Shown: piece after piece, positions 36,028 through 47,232 of the stretch
How positions within the stretch are numbered: the stretch's first letter is position 1
Layout: each line of letters starts with the position of its first letter
Source of the DNA: Orobanche coerulescens
Lineage: Eukaryota; Streptophyta; Magnoliopsida; Lamiales; Orobanchaceae
Assembly (NCBI GenBank): GCA_033398695.1
Contig: CM065811.1
Location: 72,792,001 to 72,856,000 of the forward strand
Direction of reading: 5' to 3'
DNA: 64,000 bases
The notes under the pieces: model-generated
What the model saw: only the letters and a program-made list of their open reading frames with translations
Databases searched by the model: none
What the model was told of the DNA's origin: nothing
Made by a program: the position numbers and the translations under genes

Positions 36028-37206
36028 TGTTGTGTCAAGATTTAACACCTTCCGACCGGCGATCGCCTCCGAGGCCGAGCGACCGACTCTTGCCCGAGCG
36101 ACCAAGGCGAGTGCCGACCAGCGATCGAGCAACCGAGCCTTAACCCAAATGGACATGCTAGATCCAGCGGCCAAGGTCCCAGGACAAGTCCGGTGCCGAG
36201 CGATCGACTTGGATACGATCGTCTCTCGGTACTCGGCGGCCGACTCTGGCGACCGACATCTGGCGACCCTCTATCGGCATCTGCCGATCGACCCTTGGTG
36301 ACCGACCATTGGCGACCTGCCCTTGGTGACCGACCATTGGCGACCTCCATCCACTGGCCGATGACGACCTCGGATGATCAGCCAGGGACGACCGCTCATG
36401 TCGATCACCACCGACGGACACCCAGTCGGCGAAGGCCGAGCCTCAAGACTGGCACCACGTGCAAGGGCCGAGACAAGATCCGCGAATCTCGGGCCATTGA
36501 CCAAAGCCTGACAGATTCCCTCCACCAGCCGACAGGCCGCCGAAAGCTTGTCAGTAGGGCCACATGTTGACTAACTCCGGACACGTGATGGCTCCTTATT
36601 GGACCGCCCAGCTGTGCCAGCCTCTTCCTTGGACTTTAGCCTGACAGCCCAGGGGATCGCCCCATTAAAGTATTGGCCGGCAGGCGATCGGCAGAATATT
36701 TAAATGGCCGGCGTCAGCGGCTAAAGGACGGACCCATTTGTCCCTATATAAGCATGGCTCCTAGCACTTGTTAAAAGGATCGAACCTTTACCACAAAAAA
36801 GGCTTCAGCTTCCTTCAGCAATATTGCGATTCAAGCACACTATACAGGAAAAAACATCAAGCACTTGGCAAATCTCCAACTCTTGGCAACAGCTTTCTTT
36901 CGGTCTTACTTCTCCCGGCCCATCTCCTCGAGCAGATCACCGGCGGGGACGAAGAACACCAAGCTTCGCTCAAGAGCCGGATTAACAGAGTCTTTTTACA
37001 CTCATTGTATTTAGATATCTATCATTAATACTTGTATCCACGAATATTCGTATTAATAACATCTCGCGAGAGCATTCAAGCCCGGGCCTAACAAACCCGG
37101 CAAATCTTGTATTATTTATCTTCTCTCGGAAGTGCTCCCACAATTGTTGTTTGTTGTCCGTCTTCCAGCAGTATTAATCTTCGGATAAATATTTTGGGCA
37201 ACAACA
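36028..37206 (+). repeat. Tat-like 3' LTR (LTR F)
   Basis: It is nearly identical to the left LTR from the TATA region on (TATATAA at 36745-36751); the first 250 bases carry several short gaps. It ends GGGCAACAACA, followed by GGAGT. Confidence 0.92.
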
Positions 37207-38703
37207 GGAGTTATTTGAGGTATAATTATAATGTAATTAATTCAATGATGATTAGGCGAATAATTGATTATGTGACAGCTGAAGCATGAAAGGGTGACAC
37301 ATAAGCACCAATGAGAAGACATGTGGCAGCCGAAGCATGAGAAGCTGCCATTTAGGCTCAACGTATTCTGCATTGGTATATAGGGGAGATTTATAAACTA
37401 TACATGTTGAGAATCTCAAGAAATATGTAAATTTTATAACATACTCCTATTTGAGTTTACTTGTAAATGAAATTAACTTGAAGGGATTAAGTAAAATTAA
37501 CAAAAAAAAATATTAAGAATTATCTAAAAAGTAAATATTAAGAAATCTGAAGGCGAAAAAGATAAAATCGATTATGTGTTTTCAAAGGAAAAGACTTAAC
37601 AAAGAACAAACTCTGTCCGAGTGTTTTTCTTCTCTGTTTTTTTTGCTTTTATTTTACCGGAGAAATTGATTATATTTATAGAAATATTTCATTTTTTCAT
37701 TAATTAACAACATAAATCCCAATCAAAGACAAATTTAATATATCAGTTTGCACTATATATTAAAAACTTAAACCTAAAATCTCGCAGAAATATTATATAT
37801 TTTACTAATTAATTAGTTTATATTAGTTAGTCACTATAATTAGATATATCAATAAAATAAATATCAACTGAAATGAAAGATGCTTGGGAGTATTGCAAAA
37901 GAAGTATTGAATATATATAACTAAGAAGATACTTGAAGTCCTAATCAATTAAATAAATCAAAATTCTCTTATTACAAATATTATTGAAAGTGTAGAAATA
38001 ATGGTTTTAATCATTATTTATAAATAAATCAAAGAACTTATGGAATAAATCAATTAGTCTATTTTAGTTTTAATCTTATTTAATTAATATAAAATAACAA
38101 AATAAATGAAAAAAAAACTTATATTTACGAAATTATGTAATTACTGATTTTATGAATTTTCAAAGAGATATTTCAAATATATAAGAAATTAAATTGTCCG
38201 TGTGTTTTTTTCCTCCGTTTTTCTTGCTTTTATTTTACATGTGTAAAACCAATTGAATATCATTTTTATTGTGTTTTTCTAGCTTTTCAATTTTCATTTC
38301 ATAATTTCTAGCTTTCCTTTGCAGACCTATTTTTTAAGCGGCAAGAAATGATATGCTTGCTTCTTGTGCATATTTTTTTAAACGACAGCCAATAATTTAG
38401 GTAACATTATTTACTACTTATTAATTGAGGTAATTAATTTAGGTAATTAACAAATAGGTTAGGAAATGATGATGTGTTAACCAAAGCATGAGAATATGAC
38501 ACATGAAGAATCAAACATCGAGAAGATGACGTGGCAAACAAGATGGAAGGCTGTGTAGGCTCAACATATTCTCCATTAGTATATAGGGGGATTCTCAACT
38601 ATTCATATCTCGAACCCTAGTCTCACAATTCCAACCCAAATGTGGCAATCTGCTCTCCATGCTCTATATTCAATCTACTAAACATCTTCCTACCTCAAAA
38701 TCA
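37207..38703. other. AT-rich non-coding stretch with repeats
   Basis: No gene. It contains the right inverted-repeat arm (37660-37940) and a directly repeated T-rich block (GTCCGAGTGTTTTT near 37615 and GTCCGTGTGTTTTT near 38197, each followed by TTGCTTTTATTTTAC). The two candidate Helitron 5' ends are at 37389 and 38592. Confidence 0.5.
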
Positions 38704-39713
38704 TGACAAACACTCGCATAAGTAAGAAGAGGAGAGGAAATAATTCGTCAAATCCATAAAATCTGGCCCGTTTCATCAACCTCCAATCAGAAAAGTTATT
38801 TATCAAAATACACATAGATAAAGATGTTAATCCAAGTCATCATTTTGATTTTGACTCTTTGAATAGTATCCGGGTAAATGTCAAGGAATTTATTGAAATT
38901 CTAGGAATTGATATGCTTGTGTGTTTGACTATGCTCATTTTTAAGAACTAGTTTAGGAATTCTATGCAAATGGACTTGTTGTTCAATCGGTTCATGGAAG
39001 AACTATCAATCGTGATGCGGTAAAATATTCAGAAATTTTTGGTTATCAAACGAAGGTGTGTTATACACCAGTAATTTTTCTTCAAACAATAACGATGATG
39101 ATGAAGACAAAGCAAATTTAAATGAAATCACGATTCATGATTACCTCAAAACCCATATTGTGATTGTCATAAATAGTGATAAATTTGAAAATAACAATTT
39201 TGGTATAAATATTAGTCTACTTCATGATGTCATTACCCGGAGTTTGATGCCAAAAGTTAACGCACAACAAAAATTGGTAACTATTGATATGGAAATTATT
39301 TACCACGCACTAAAAGATGAGCAAATCAAATTAGCAAGGGGTTTTATGAAGTGGTTTGTTGAGAAAGGGATGATTTAAAACAAAGAGAACTATGTAAAGA
39401 AGGATCGTTGAAGGAAATTTGGACTGCCTTTCGGTTTTATCTTGACTGAAATATTTCAAAAATAAAGTGTGAATTCGTGAGGTCTTCATGGCATAGAAAT
39501 CACCAAATGGCACATGATCTTCAAAGGAACAATATGTCACATGCACTACGTGTAGACGAGAAACTGAGGTTGGACTTTTTACCATATCTGGGAGATGACG
39601 ATGTTCTAGTGGAGGGAGGTGATTTACCTCGTTCCAAGGATATGTTTATGGCCAGGGGACCTGAGACTGAGAGGCCCCGTATTAGAGTTCCTTTGTATCA
39701 TCCTAGCTCATAA
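38704..39713 (+). pseudogene. ORF3-type (plant transposon protein) gene, broken
   Basis: The ATG at 38704 gives MTNTRISKKRRGNN, then a stop. Recognisable pieces in changing frames are FEFYANG-type sequence near 38960, then NFGINISLLHDVITRSLMPK (39058-39378), and LDFLPYLGDDDVL with ARGPETERP (39477-39713). Each matches the minus-strand ORF3 at 42582-43917 in order. At least one frameshift lies between 39378 and 39480. No pol lies upstream; the sequence before it is the Helitron-like end at 38592. Confidence 0.65.
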
Positions 39714-40564
39714 GGTGTTAGAGGTGGTAAATCTTTCTCTCAGGATGTTGGTCATATTAGAAGTCTAAAGCAGCATTTCCAGTGTATAGAGATGCATTTC
39801 CGGTGTATAGAGATATATTTTGGGCAAACAGAGATGATGATGAAGATTCTTTCAAATTATTTTACCATATCCAATCCACCCCAGCTATCTGATGTTGGTC
39901 CTAGCCTTGACTAGACATCAGTGGTTTCCTTCACTATTGATATTATCTAGATATTTTTCATTTAGACTAACATTTCATTTTCTTATTTTTGCGTAATTTT
40001 CATCTATAGTATTTATCTTGTTTTTGAAGTAAAATTTTGAGGCTTGCTTTTAATTGCTTTCTGGTAGTTTGTGGATATTTTTTTATATTTTGGGATTCGA
40101 ATATGTGATATTTGGATATTGATCTTGGTTGATTATGTTTACTAATAATGGTACTGTTTGAAAAAATCCTGTTTTGATAAATGCTACATACAGTCTTTCC
40201 GTACAGCCTCTCCATAAAGCATGTTCATACAAGCATGTCCATACAGCCTGTCCATACAACGCAAGATCATACAGTGAGCCTAGAGTCAAATCTTACAGGT
40301 AAGCCTTCAAGATACAGCAAGATGAGACGTTGGCAACAACAAACAATGTTGTAGGTGTTTTACTTGGGAAAAGTAAAACACAAAACTAACAGGACTAAGA
40401 AGGAACTTTAAACCATTGTGAAACAAACTTTCTTTAGTCATAAAGTATTCACGGGACTAAAGTAGCATGCAGTGCTGGTATGACAACACTCAATGCGGAC
40501 GAAGAGACTACATACAAAGAGCATTTAATGCGGGTCAAAGGTGAAGAGTGAATAGTTCCAGTAG
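39714..40564 (+). other. Non-coding stretch, possible copia LTR fragment
   Basis: No gene. From about 40155 TGTTTGAAAAAATCCTGTTT resembles the start of the minus-strand LTR ending at 42016, so a truncated plus-strand LTR may begin here, but no clear polypurine tract precedes it. 40190-40270 has about five imperfect copies of TCCATACAGCCTG-like words. Confidence 0.3.
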
Positions 40565-42016
40565 AAGGGGGTTTGAAAAGTGGAATTAATAAAATCTGTA
40601 TTTTCTTCGGTAATGATAAATGAAAATGCTAAGAGTAAAATATACGAAGATTTAGAGGTTCAGCAAATCGCTTACGTCCTCTCTGTATTTCTTTCTTATA
40701 TTGGCTTAAGAAAAACCACACTCAACTTTGCCTCGTCTTCTATAGGTCCGGGCACAACCGTTAAACAGCTTGACTTCAATTGGTCAAGCACAACCAAACA
40801 CTCCGTAATAATTTTCGCTCTAGTGTTCTATTGGAACTTGATAATTCTCACTAATGATCGTAAGAATTTAATCCTAAAAATCCTAATAACACCGGATTAA
40901 AACTCTTGATTCGTTTCTCTCAAGATCGTAAAGGAGTGGTTCAACACTCAAACACACCAATCAAATATGATACGAAGTATATGTAATAATATAATATTTG
41001 AACACCACTCATATCTTTCTTGTCACAACTAGATAGCGAATATATAGCAAATAATCAAAGCTCGGTTGTAAATGTTTGCATGAAGTTGTGTGTCTCATCC
41101 ATACCAAAAGGTTTAGTATTTATAGGTCTTGAAGCCTTATTAGCCGTTATTGCATGGTGATATTAGCGTGTGCTAATACTTCCTTTAGCGTGCGCTATCT
41201 TCAGTCAAATATGGTAGTTGTGTTGACAAATTTTTCCAACGGTAATAATTTGAACTTTAGCGTGCGTTAGTTTACCCTTTAGAATGTGCTAGCGAGTCCA
41301 CATTTAGATTTCCAGATCTTTGACAATACGCATGATTTACGCATTCCAAAAGTAGTGCAGCGGTCATCTAAACAACGGTAGGAATTTGACTTTAGCATGT
41401 GCTATATCAATTAGTGTACGCTAACTATTAGTAAATCATCTTGACAATTCTTCACTTAGCATGCACTATGCCATAGCGTGCTTATTCAATTCCATGAAGT
41501 AGTCTGCCTTGTAAATTAGCGTACGTTAATGGATAGAGTACCGTGCGCTATTTGTTTGATTTTCGGAGTTCACTATCTTGAACGAATTAATATGTAGTGT
41601 GCGCTAGCTAAGCCGTAGTGTGTCTTATTTTGATTTTCCTGAAATCTTCAGTCTACTGTCTTGGTACATTTAGCATGCTTTGAATATCCTGGTAGCGTGT
41701 GCTAACTGAGCTTCGTTGATCTTTCTGTCCTTATTGAGTAACAGGTAGCGTGCGCTATATATATACGTAGCATGCGCTACTCATGTATATCGGAGGGCAA
41801 ATAGCGTGCGTTATATGTTTCAACTTAGTAACTAAGTAGCCTTTAGTAGCATGCGCTAATATAGATATTTAGCGTGCACTAGAAACGTTTGTTTTGCAGA
41901 ATTTTGGTCTTTGATGAAATATACGTTGTTTGTTTGCATCGTTTTGTTGTCTGACTGAGTCTTGATGTTTAAAATATTCTGATAGAATGCATCATCAAAA
42001 TTAATTTTTTTCAACA
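40565..42016 (-). repeat. Minus-strand Sirevirus-type 3' LTR
   Basis: On the minus strand it starts TGTTGAAAAAAATT at 42016 directly after a polypurine tract (AAAAGGGTAGAT, 42018-42029). It carries about nineteen TTAGCGTGCGCTAA-like palindromes (41163-41882) and then a TATA box. Its far end near 40565 (AACCCCCTTCTACTGGAAC) resembles the end region of Sirevirus LTRs but the exact boundary is uncertain. 40580-40900 holds an open frame that I regard as chance. Confidence 0.6.
41115..41882 (-). promoter_or_regulatory. Copia LTR promoter: TTAGCGTGCGCTAA array plus TATA box
   Basis: The palindrome copies occur every 20-60 bases, some perfect (GTAGCGTGCGCTAT near 41745), many with one or two changes. 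On the minus strand the array is followed by CCTATAAATACT (41126-41115), a strong TATA box. Confidence 0.65.
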
Positions 42017-42581
42017 ATCTACCCTTTTGATGATGATAACATTTAGAAAAATATACCTATAAAAACTTACAAACAATATATTCGAATCAAAGTTGACATT
42101 TTGTTCAATTTCGTTAGAGAGTTTTGTAACTTTTCAAGAGGGTTTTAAAAGGATTATCAATTAAGATTTTTCTCCCCCTTTTTGTCATAAACAAAAAGTA
42201 AACATAAAGAGCTCCCCCTCAAATGCAGCTTTCATTTCAATTATTAAAAATTAAAGCTTATAGTGTATAGCTTATTTTTAAGCTAGACGCTAATGTTTTT
42301 AGAAAAAAAAAAATGTTTAGATATACTATGATAGACTGAAGTATAATGAGCCAACATGTACTAAAGAGGACAACAACATTATACACCATAAATATCAGAG
42401 GCAATTTACAAGTTACTTCCAACATAATTATCAAAAAAATATTCAAGACAGAGCATTAAATCAATATTCCAAAACAAGCATCAAAACCATATTCAAAAAC
42501 CAACATTCAAGCAATATTCAAGAACGAACATCAAAGCAATATGCAAGGCCAGCATCAAAGCAATATTCAAAACCCAAAGTA
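42017..42581 (-). other. 3' untranslated region of minus-strand copia element
   Basis: Non-coding. On the minus strand it has two further G-rich tracts (GAGGGGGAGCTC and AAAAAGGGGGAGAAA, 42168-42225) before the polypurine tract at the LTR, as is common in Sireviruses. Confidence 0.6.
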
Positions 42582-43917
42582 TCAAAACGAATGCAAGACA
42601 AGTTTCAAAACAACACCACACGATTCAAAATATTGTTCTAAACAAGCAATTGAGATATGAGATTTTAAGGTTGGGACGGAGGAGGAAGAGGGGAATGGGA
42701 ACGAGCGGATGAAGTATTTGAGAATGTTCTTGACCGAACGAATATCATCCTTGGCTTCCGTGACTTCAGTCCTAACAGCTCGAACATCGTCATGGAGTTT
42801 GAGTTGAGTGGTTTCAAGACTCTGCATACGAGCCACAAGATCATCATCTACTTGATCGATATGTCTTTCAACCACGATCTTTTTTCCTTTAGATTGGAGT
42901 TTTTGAAGGAATGTCCCGGTTTGAAGTACTCGTAAGGTTTCCGGACCCCTTCGAGTTATCCTTTCCTCAGGAGTGGGAAGCCGTGCCCCATGATGAACTT
43001 GGTCGTCTTCTCTAAGATAAGAAAAGAGAATCCATTCGCGGTTTATCGTCTTGATGTAGTGTATCGCTTTAAGAGTAGAATCGGAGATTTCATGTCCATG
43101 TGGCACCGGAACGACAACTTCTTTAGATATATCAACCTTATGATGTATGAAAATAACTGTAATAATCGAGCCAAAAGGCATTGTGGCCTTCTTTGTACGA
43201 GAGGCATAGTGCTCAGAACAAAACAAATCACCTGTAGCCTGTATCCAGTTTAACACAATGGCCACAAAATCCACCTGATCATCATTCAGAATGCGATAAA
43301 CCACATGTTTGTCAACCCCAACCAATTTGTGTTTAGTGTTGACCGTGGGCATTGACCACTTGGTTAACGCAACCAGTAGGAGGCAGATTTGAATACCGAA
43401 ATCATTATTTTTAAAGACATCGTCAGTGATTTCAATAACTGCTTTGGAGCTTAAACATTCTTGAACATCCAACTCAGTTAAACTAGCATCATCATCCTCG
43501 AGTTTTTCCAGAACAGATAAAACCTTCATTAGACAGTGCAAATAATTCTTTCAGACTCTCAGATGAAACTGTCACATAAATTCCACTAACCAAACTTTGA
43601 AGAACAACAGATGAAGATGAATCATTTTCCACAATATGAAGATTTGCATAAAATTCTCTCACTAAATTCGGATAAACGGGCTCTTTACATCCGAAAAATC
43701 TATCAATCCCTAACATCGAGAAGAATTCTCGAATTTCAACACCCACACGATCCAAACTACTGAAATTAAAGTAATAACTATCGGTAATGTGTTCTTGAGG
43801 CAAGATTTCAGAATATACCTTGTGAGACACAAATGAAACGAATCGATCCCAATCAAATTCGGAATTTCTGGGGCATTTTGAGGCTTTCTTCGCCGGGGCC
43901 TTCGATCCACTTGCCAT
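42582..43917 (-). pseudogene. Minus-strand ORF3 (env-position) gene, one frameshift
   Basis: It reads leftward from the ATG at 43915-43917: MASGSKAPAKKASK, a basic head, then FDWDRFVSFVSHKVYSEIL and PNLVREFYANLHIVEND, the core shared with the other ORF3 genes. A frameshift lies between about 43550 and 43500; the second frame (to 42582) has NNDFGIQICLLLVALTKW and RRGPETLRVL, and a C-terminal helical block (MQSLETTQLKLHDDVRAV) that may form a coiled coil. Only one frameshift and no internal stop before it make this the best-preserved ORF3 here. No signal peptide or membrane segment is evident. Confidence 0.72.
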
Positions 43918-44165
43918 TTAGTCAGAGTTTGAAGATTTTTCGAATTGGTTTGAAGATTTGGTGGGAGAATTTCATAAGTTCCTATCGCTGTGTGTTTTAG
44001 GGTTGAGAGAATAAAGAAAGGGGATCGGTCGATTTTTAATTTTAACTATTCTGATGCTACGTTAGCGTGCGCTATTTACACATATAACATGCGCTATCGT
44101 GGGAAAAATATGCCACTATTCCGTCTAGAAGCTTCAGGTTTTGAATGAGATGTTAATTAGCATAC
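43918..44165 (-). promoter_or_regulatory. Region ahead of minus-strand ORF3 with palindromes
   Basis: Non-coding. It contains GTTAGCGTGCGCTAT (about 44061), a second copy near 44083 and half a copy at 44157 where the chromodomain element is inserted; the sequence and more copies continue at 50128-50232. It is the same motif as in this element's LTR promoter. No good TATA box is visible between the array and the ATG. Confidence 0.4.
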
Positions 44166-44836
44166 TGTCACGCCCCACCTTAAGGCAGCAGGTATCGAAC
44201 AGCATCCGGCTGAAGCTTTCCGGACAGGCGCGCAGCAGGCTCGCGCGCGTGCATGGACCGGGTCAAGCTCACAGAGGACTACCCCCCCTATAATAGGCTT
44301 AGACGGAAAAAGCGCATGTTAGCATAGGCGTTGAAAAGCGAACCCACTCTTCAGAAAGAAGACCCTAGAAGCTTCAAGATGGAGACCAATCAATTCCAGA
44401 AGGTCAAAGAGGGTTCCAGAAGGTCAGAAATCGGGTCGGATTGCTACGGGCCGAATCGGGCCTTGGCCGGGCCGGGCCGGGACACTTCGGGCCGGGCGTT
44501 CCAGAGGGGTCTGGGGACTCCAAGAAGACTTCTTAGAATTGTATAGATCATTCTAGATGATGGCATTCTTGTAAATACTTGGAATAGTAATGTTTTCTTG
44601 GTCATTTGCTAGACTAGGAGGTTTAGTATAAATACCCCTCCTTGGGGCTCATTTGTAACTCACTCTTGAGAAATCTGATTTGCTACAGTGCAATAAGAGA
44701 AAACCTTCCCCAAGCATTTCCTTACTTTCCTTCCTAGCATTGTTCAGTAATAGGCTTACTACTTAGGCAGGCTTGAGACAACCTAAGAGTGCCGCACGGT
44801 AAGGACTTAGCGAGGCGCAAGTATAATCCCGTGACA
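44166..44836 (+). repeat. Chromovirus 5' LTR (LTR G)
   Basis: It starts TGTCACGCCCCACCTTAAGG and ends AATCCCGTGACA. A GGGCC-rich array (44448-44500) lies upstream of a TATA box (TATAAATA, 44627-44634). It matches the 3' LTR closely. Confidence 0.95.
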
Positions 44837-44838
44837 GT

Positions 44839-44850
44839 TGGTATCGGAGC
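44839..44850 (+). other. Chromovirus primer-binding site
   Basis: TGGTATCGGAGC, two bases inside the LTR, is the initiator tRNA-Met form with one change from TGGTATCAGAGC. Confidence 0.85.
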
Positions 44851-44911
44851 CAAGGTTGAGACAACCAAGGCGGATTTTCGAAGATTGCTAGCTGATCGTG
44901 CAAGGAAGAAG

Positions 44912-45960
44912 ATGGCTCAATCATCCGACGTTACCCAACCCAACACTCAGGCCGAGAAGACCAAGAAGGGCAGAGACAAGTCTGTCGACCGGATTGCTTC
45001 CATGGACATCTGAGTGACTCGACTGGAGGAGGTCTACGATGAGGTTGTGAAGAGGGTGGATGACTTAGAAGAAGCTGGTGAGGAGCTGCACAACCAGGTT
45101 CTTTCTACTATCAATGCTTGTGATGGGGACATGAAGCAGGAGTTGGCCGATTTTCGGGCCATGATCTTGGCCATGCAAGAGGGCATGGAAGTTCTCAAGA
45201 CGGAGATGGCAACAGTGAAGAGGGCGATTGCCAATGGAGAACATGTGGGTGCGGCACCCGCACGAATTGACATCCCAAGGCCTGGGAAGTTCAACGGATC
45301 GAGAAACGCCAAGGAGATTGACAATTTCTTGTGGAACCTGGAGCAGTACTTTGGTGCCTCAAACATCCGAGATGATGACAACAAGTTGCGGATGGCGCCC
45401 TTGTACTTAGCCGACACAGCCGTACTATGGTGGCGGACCAAGCAGGCTGACATTGAGAGCGGTGCGTGCAGGATGGCTTCTTGGGAAGATTTCAAGGCCG
45501 AATTGAAGAAGCAATTCTATCCCGAGAATGTGGAGTTCGAGGCTCGGGGCAGGCTAAAGAGACAAAGCCACACCCGTACGATCAAAGACTATGTCAAGGA
45601 GTTCGAAGAAATTGTGCTGGAGATACCAAGCTTGACGGCGACCGACAAGCTGTTAGCATTTATGGACGAACTCAAGCCTTTCGCGAGGCAATAGTTGGAA
45701 AGACGAAATGTCCAGGACGTGGCGACTGCCATTGCTGTGGCCGAGGGCTTAAGGGAGTTGAAAACCAGTGACAAGCCGAGGACTTTCCGCACAGATAAAG
45801 GCAAAGGTGGGGGAGACCGCCCATCAAGGTTCAGGCCAAACAAATACTCGGGCAAGCAACCAGTGGATGAGAACGATAAGCCGAGAGGTTGTCACATTTG
45901 TCATAGTACCTCTCACATGAAGTACGATTGCCCATTTCGGAGGAAGAAGGTCGCAGCCAT
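44912..45960 (+). pseudogene. gag: Chromovirus gag with zinc knuckle, two stops
   Basis: The ATG at 44912 gives MAQSSDVTQPNTQAEK. Stops at 45011-45013 (TGA) and 45692-45694 (TAG) interrupt an otherwise single frame. A coiled coil (EEVYDEVVKRVDDLEEAGEE) precedes the capsid domain with IDNFLWNLEQYFGA and ALVWW-type VLWWRTKQADIE. The CCHC knuckle is [14 protein letters not shown] (about 45893-45934). Gag and pol share one frame, as usual in chromoviruses. Confidence 0.87.
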
Positions 45961-47232
45961 TCAAGAGACCACGGAGACCGAGGTTGTGGATGGTGCGCAT
46001 ATGGGCTCATTGAGTTTGCTCAATGCTGTCAAAGCCGTTGTGGAGCCGGCAAAGGGACCCAGAAAGGGGTCTATGTTCGTGGATGCCTTGATCGGAGGCA
46101 CACACATCAAAGCCTTAGTGGATACAGGAGCTACGCACAACTTCATGCGGGACGGCATAGCCAAAGCATTACGACTTACCGTCACTCCAACTAATGGATC
46201 GATCAAGACAGTGAACACCCATGCTAAACCGGTGACCGGCGAAGCACGAGGAGTGAAAGCAAAGATAGGTGACTGGCAGGGAATGATCACCTTCACTATA
46301 GTGACCATGGATGACTACGATTTGGTTCTTGCGTTACAATGGTTCGATCAGGTACGGGCTTGCATTCTTCCATTTTCATATTCCTTAGTCATTTTGGACT
46401 ACGACAGGACACAGGCCATTCCGGCCAGGAGGGAAGCGAAGGGGACAAGCACCCTTTCAGCCATGCAACTTAGTCGAGGACTTCGAAAGCAGGAAGAGAC
46501 CTTCGCTGCATTTTACGTTCCTGATGATGGGAATGATGTTGAAAGCAAGGATGTACCAAAGGAAGTTCAAGCCGTTTTGGAGGAGTTCCAAGACGTGATG
46601 CCCGCAGAACTACCTAAGAAGTTGCCGCCTAGACGGGATGTGGACCACAAAATTGAACTTATTTCCATTGCGAAGCCACCTTCGAGGACACCCTATAGGA
46701 TGTCACCACCGGAACTTAAGGAGCTGCAGAAGCAATTGAAAGAGTTGTTGGATTCCAAGATGATCCAACCATCCAAATCTCCTTATGGATCCCCCGTTTT
46801 GTTCCAAAAGAAGCATGATGGATCCTTACGTATGTGCGTGGACTATAGGGCACTCAACAAACTGACGGTTCGCAACAAGTATCCCATTCCAATCATTGGA
46901 GAGTTGTTTGACCAACTGGGAGGTGCCAAATACTTTTCAAAGATCTACCTAAGATCCGGATATTGGCAGGTCTGGATAGCCGAAGGAGACGAACCCAAGA
47001 CCGTCATGGCAACCAGGTATGGTTTGTTTGATTTTCTTGTGATGACGTTCGGGCTTACAAACGCCCCAGTGACCTTTTGCACATTGATGAACAAGGTATT
47101 TCAACCATACATAGACAAGTTTGTTGTCGTTTATTTGGATGATATTGTCATTTACTCATCATCGATGGAGGAGCATGTAGAACACTTGCGACAGGTGTTC
47201 CAGGCCTTGCGGGACAATGAACTTTATAAAAG
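45961..47232 (+). pseudogene. pol: Chromovirus protease and reverse transcriptase
   Basis: The same frame as gag. Protease [12 protein letters not shown] has its Asp codon at 46121-46123. RT has [28 protein letters not shown] and the active-site YLDD (47132-47143). The first catalytic Asp of RT, in the normally invariant K-I-D-L-R-S-G-Y stretch, is replaced by Tyr (TAC, 46946-46948), which would abolish polymerase activity. A one-base frameshift near 47225-47233 then moves the frame. Similar in length to intact relatives. Confidence 0.9.

Larger units (their letters stand above)
32606..37206 (+). mobile_element. Gag-only Tat-like element (TR-GAG type)
   Basis: LTRs 32606-33795 and 36028-37206 are flanked by the target duplication GGAGT (32601-32605, 37207-37211). 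The interior is only 2.2 kb and encodes a broken gag but no protease, RT or integrase. The primer site TGGCGCTAGAAG and the polypurine tract GCTGGGGGGCAA are of Tat/Retand form. It must have been moved in trans by a full element of the same lineage. Confidence 0.9.
30960..38592 (-). mobile_element. Probable Helitron region, with a nested Tat-like element
   Basis: On the minus strand a CTAG end followed by T (30960-30963) lies 7 bases past a perfect 18-base palindrome (30971-30988), the Helitron 3' signature. Two similar candidate 5' ends reading TC...CCCTATATAC lie at 37389 and 38592, each preceded by A, with about 100 bases of similarity between them. No Rep/helicase is present, so it would be non-autonomous. 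The AT-rich interior holds no gene I can support. The 5' ends could instead be TATA-containing promoters, which lowers confidence. Confidence 0.45.

Noticed and set aside
40580..40900. 106-codon plus-strand open frame
   Set aside because: It is antisense to a copia LTR next to its TATA box; composition is that of LTR DNA and no domain is visible.
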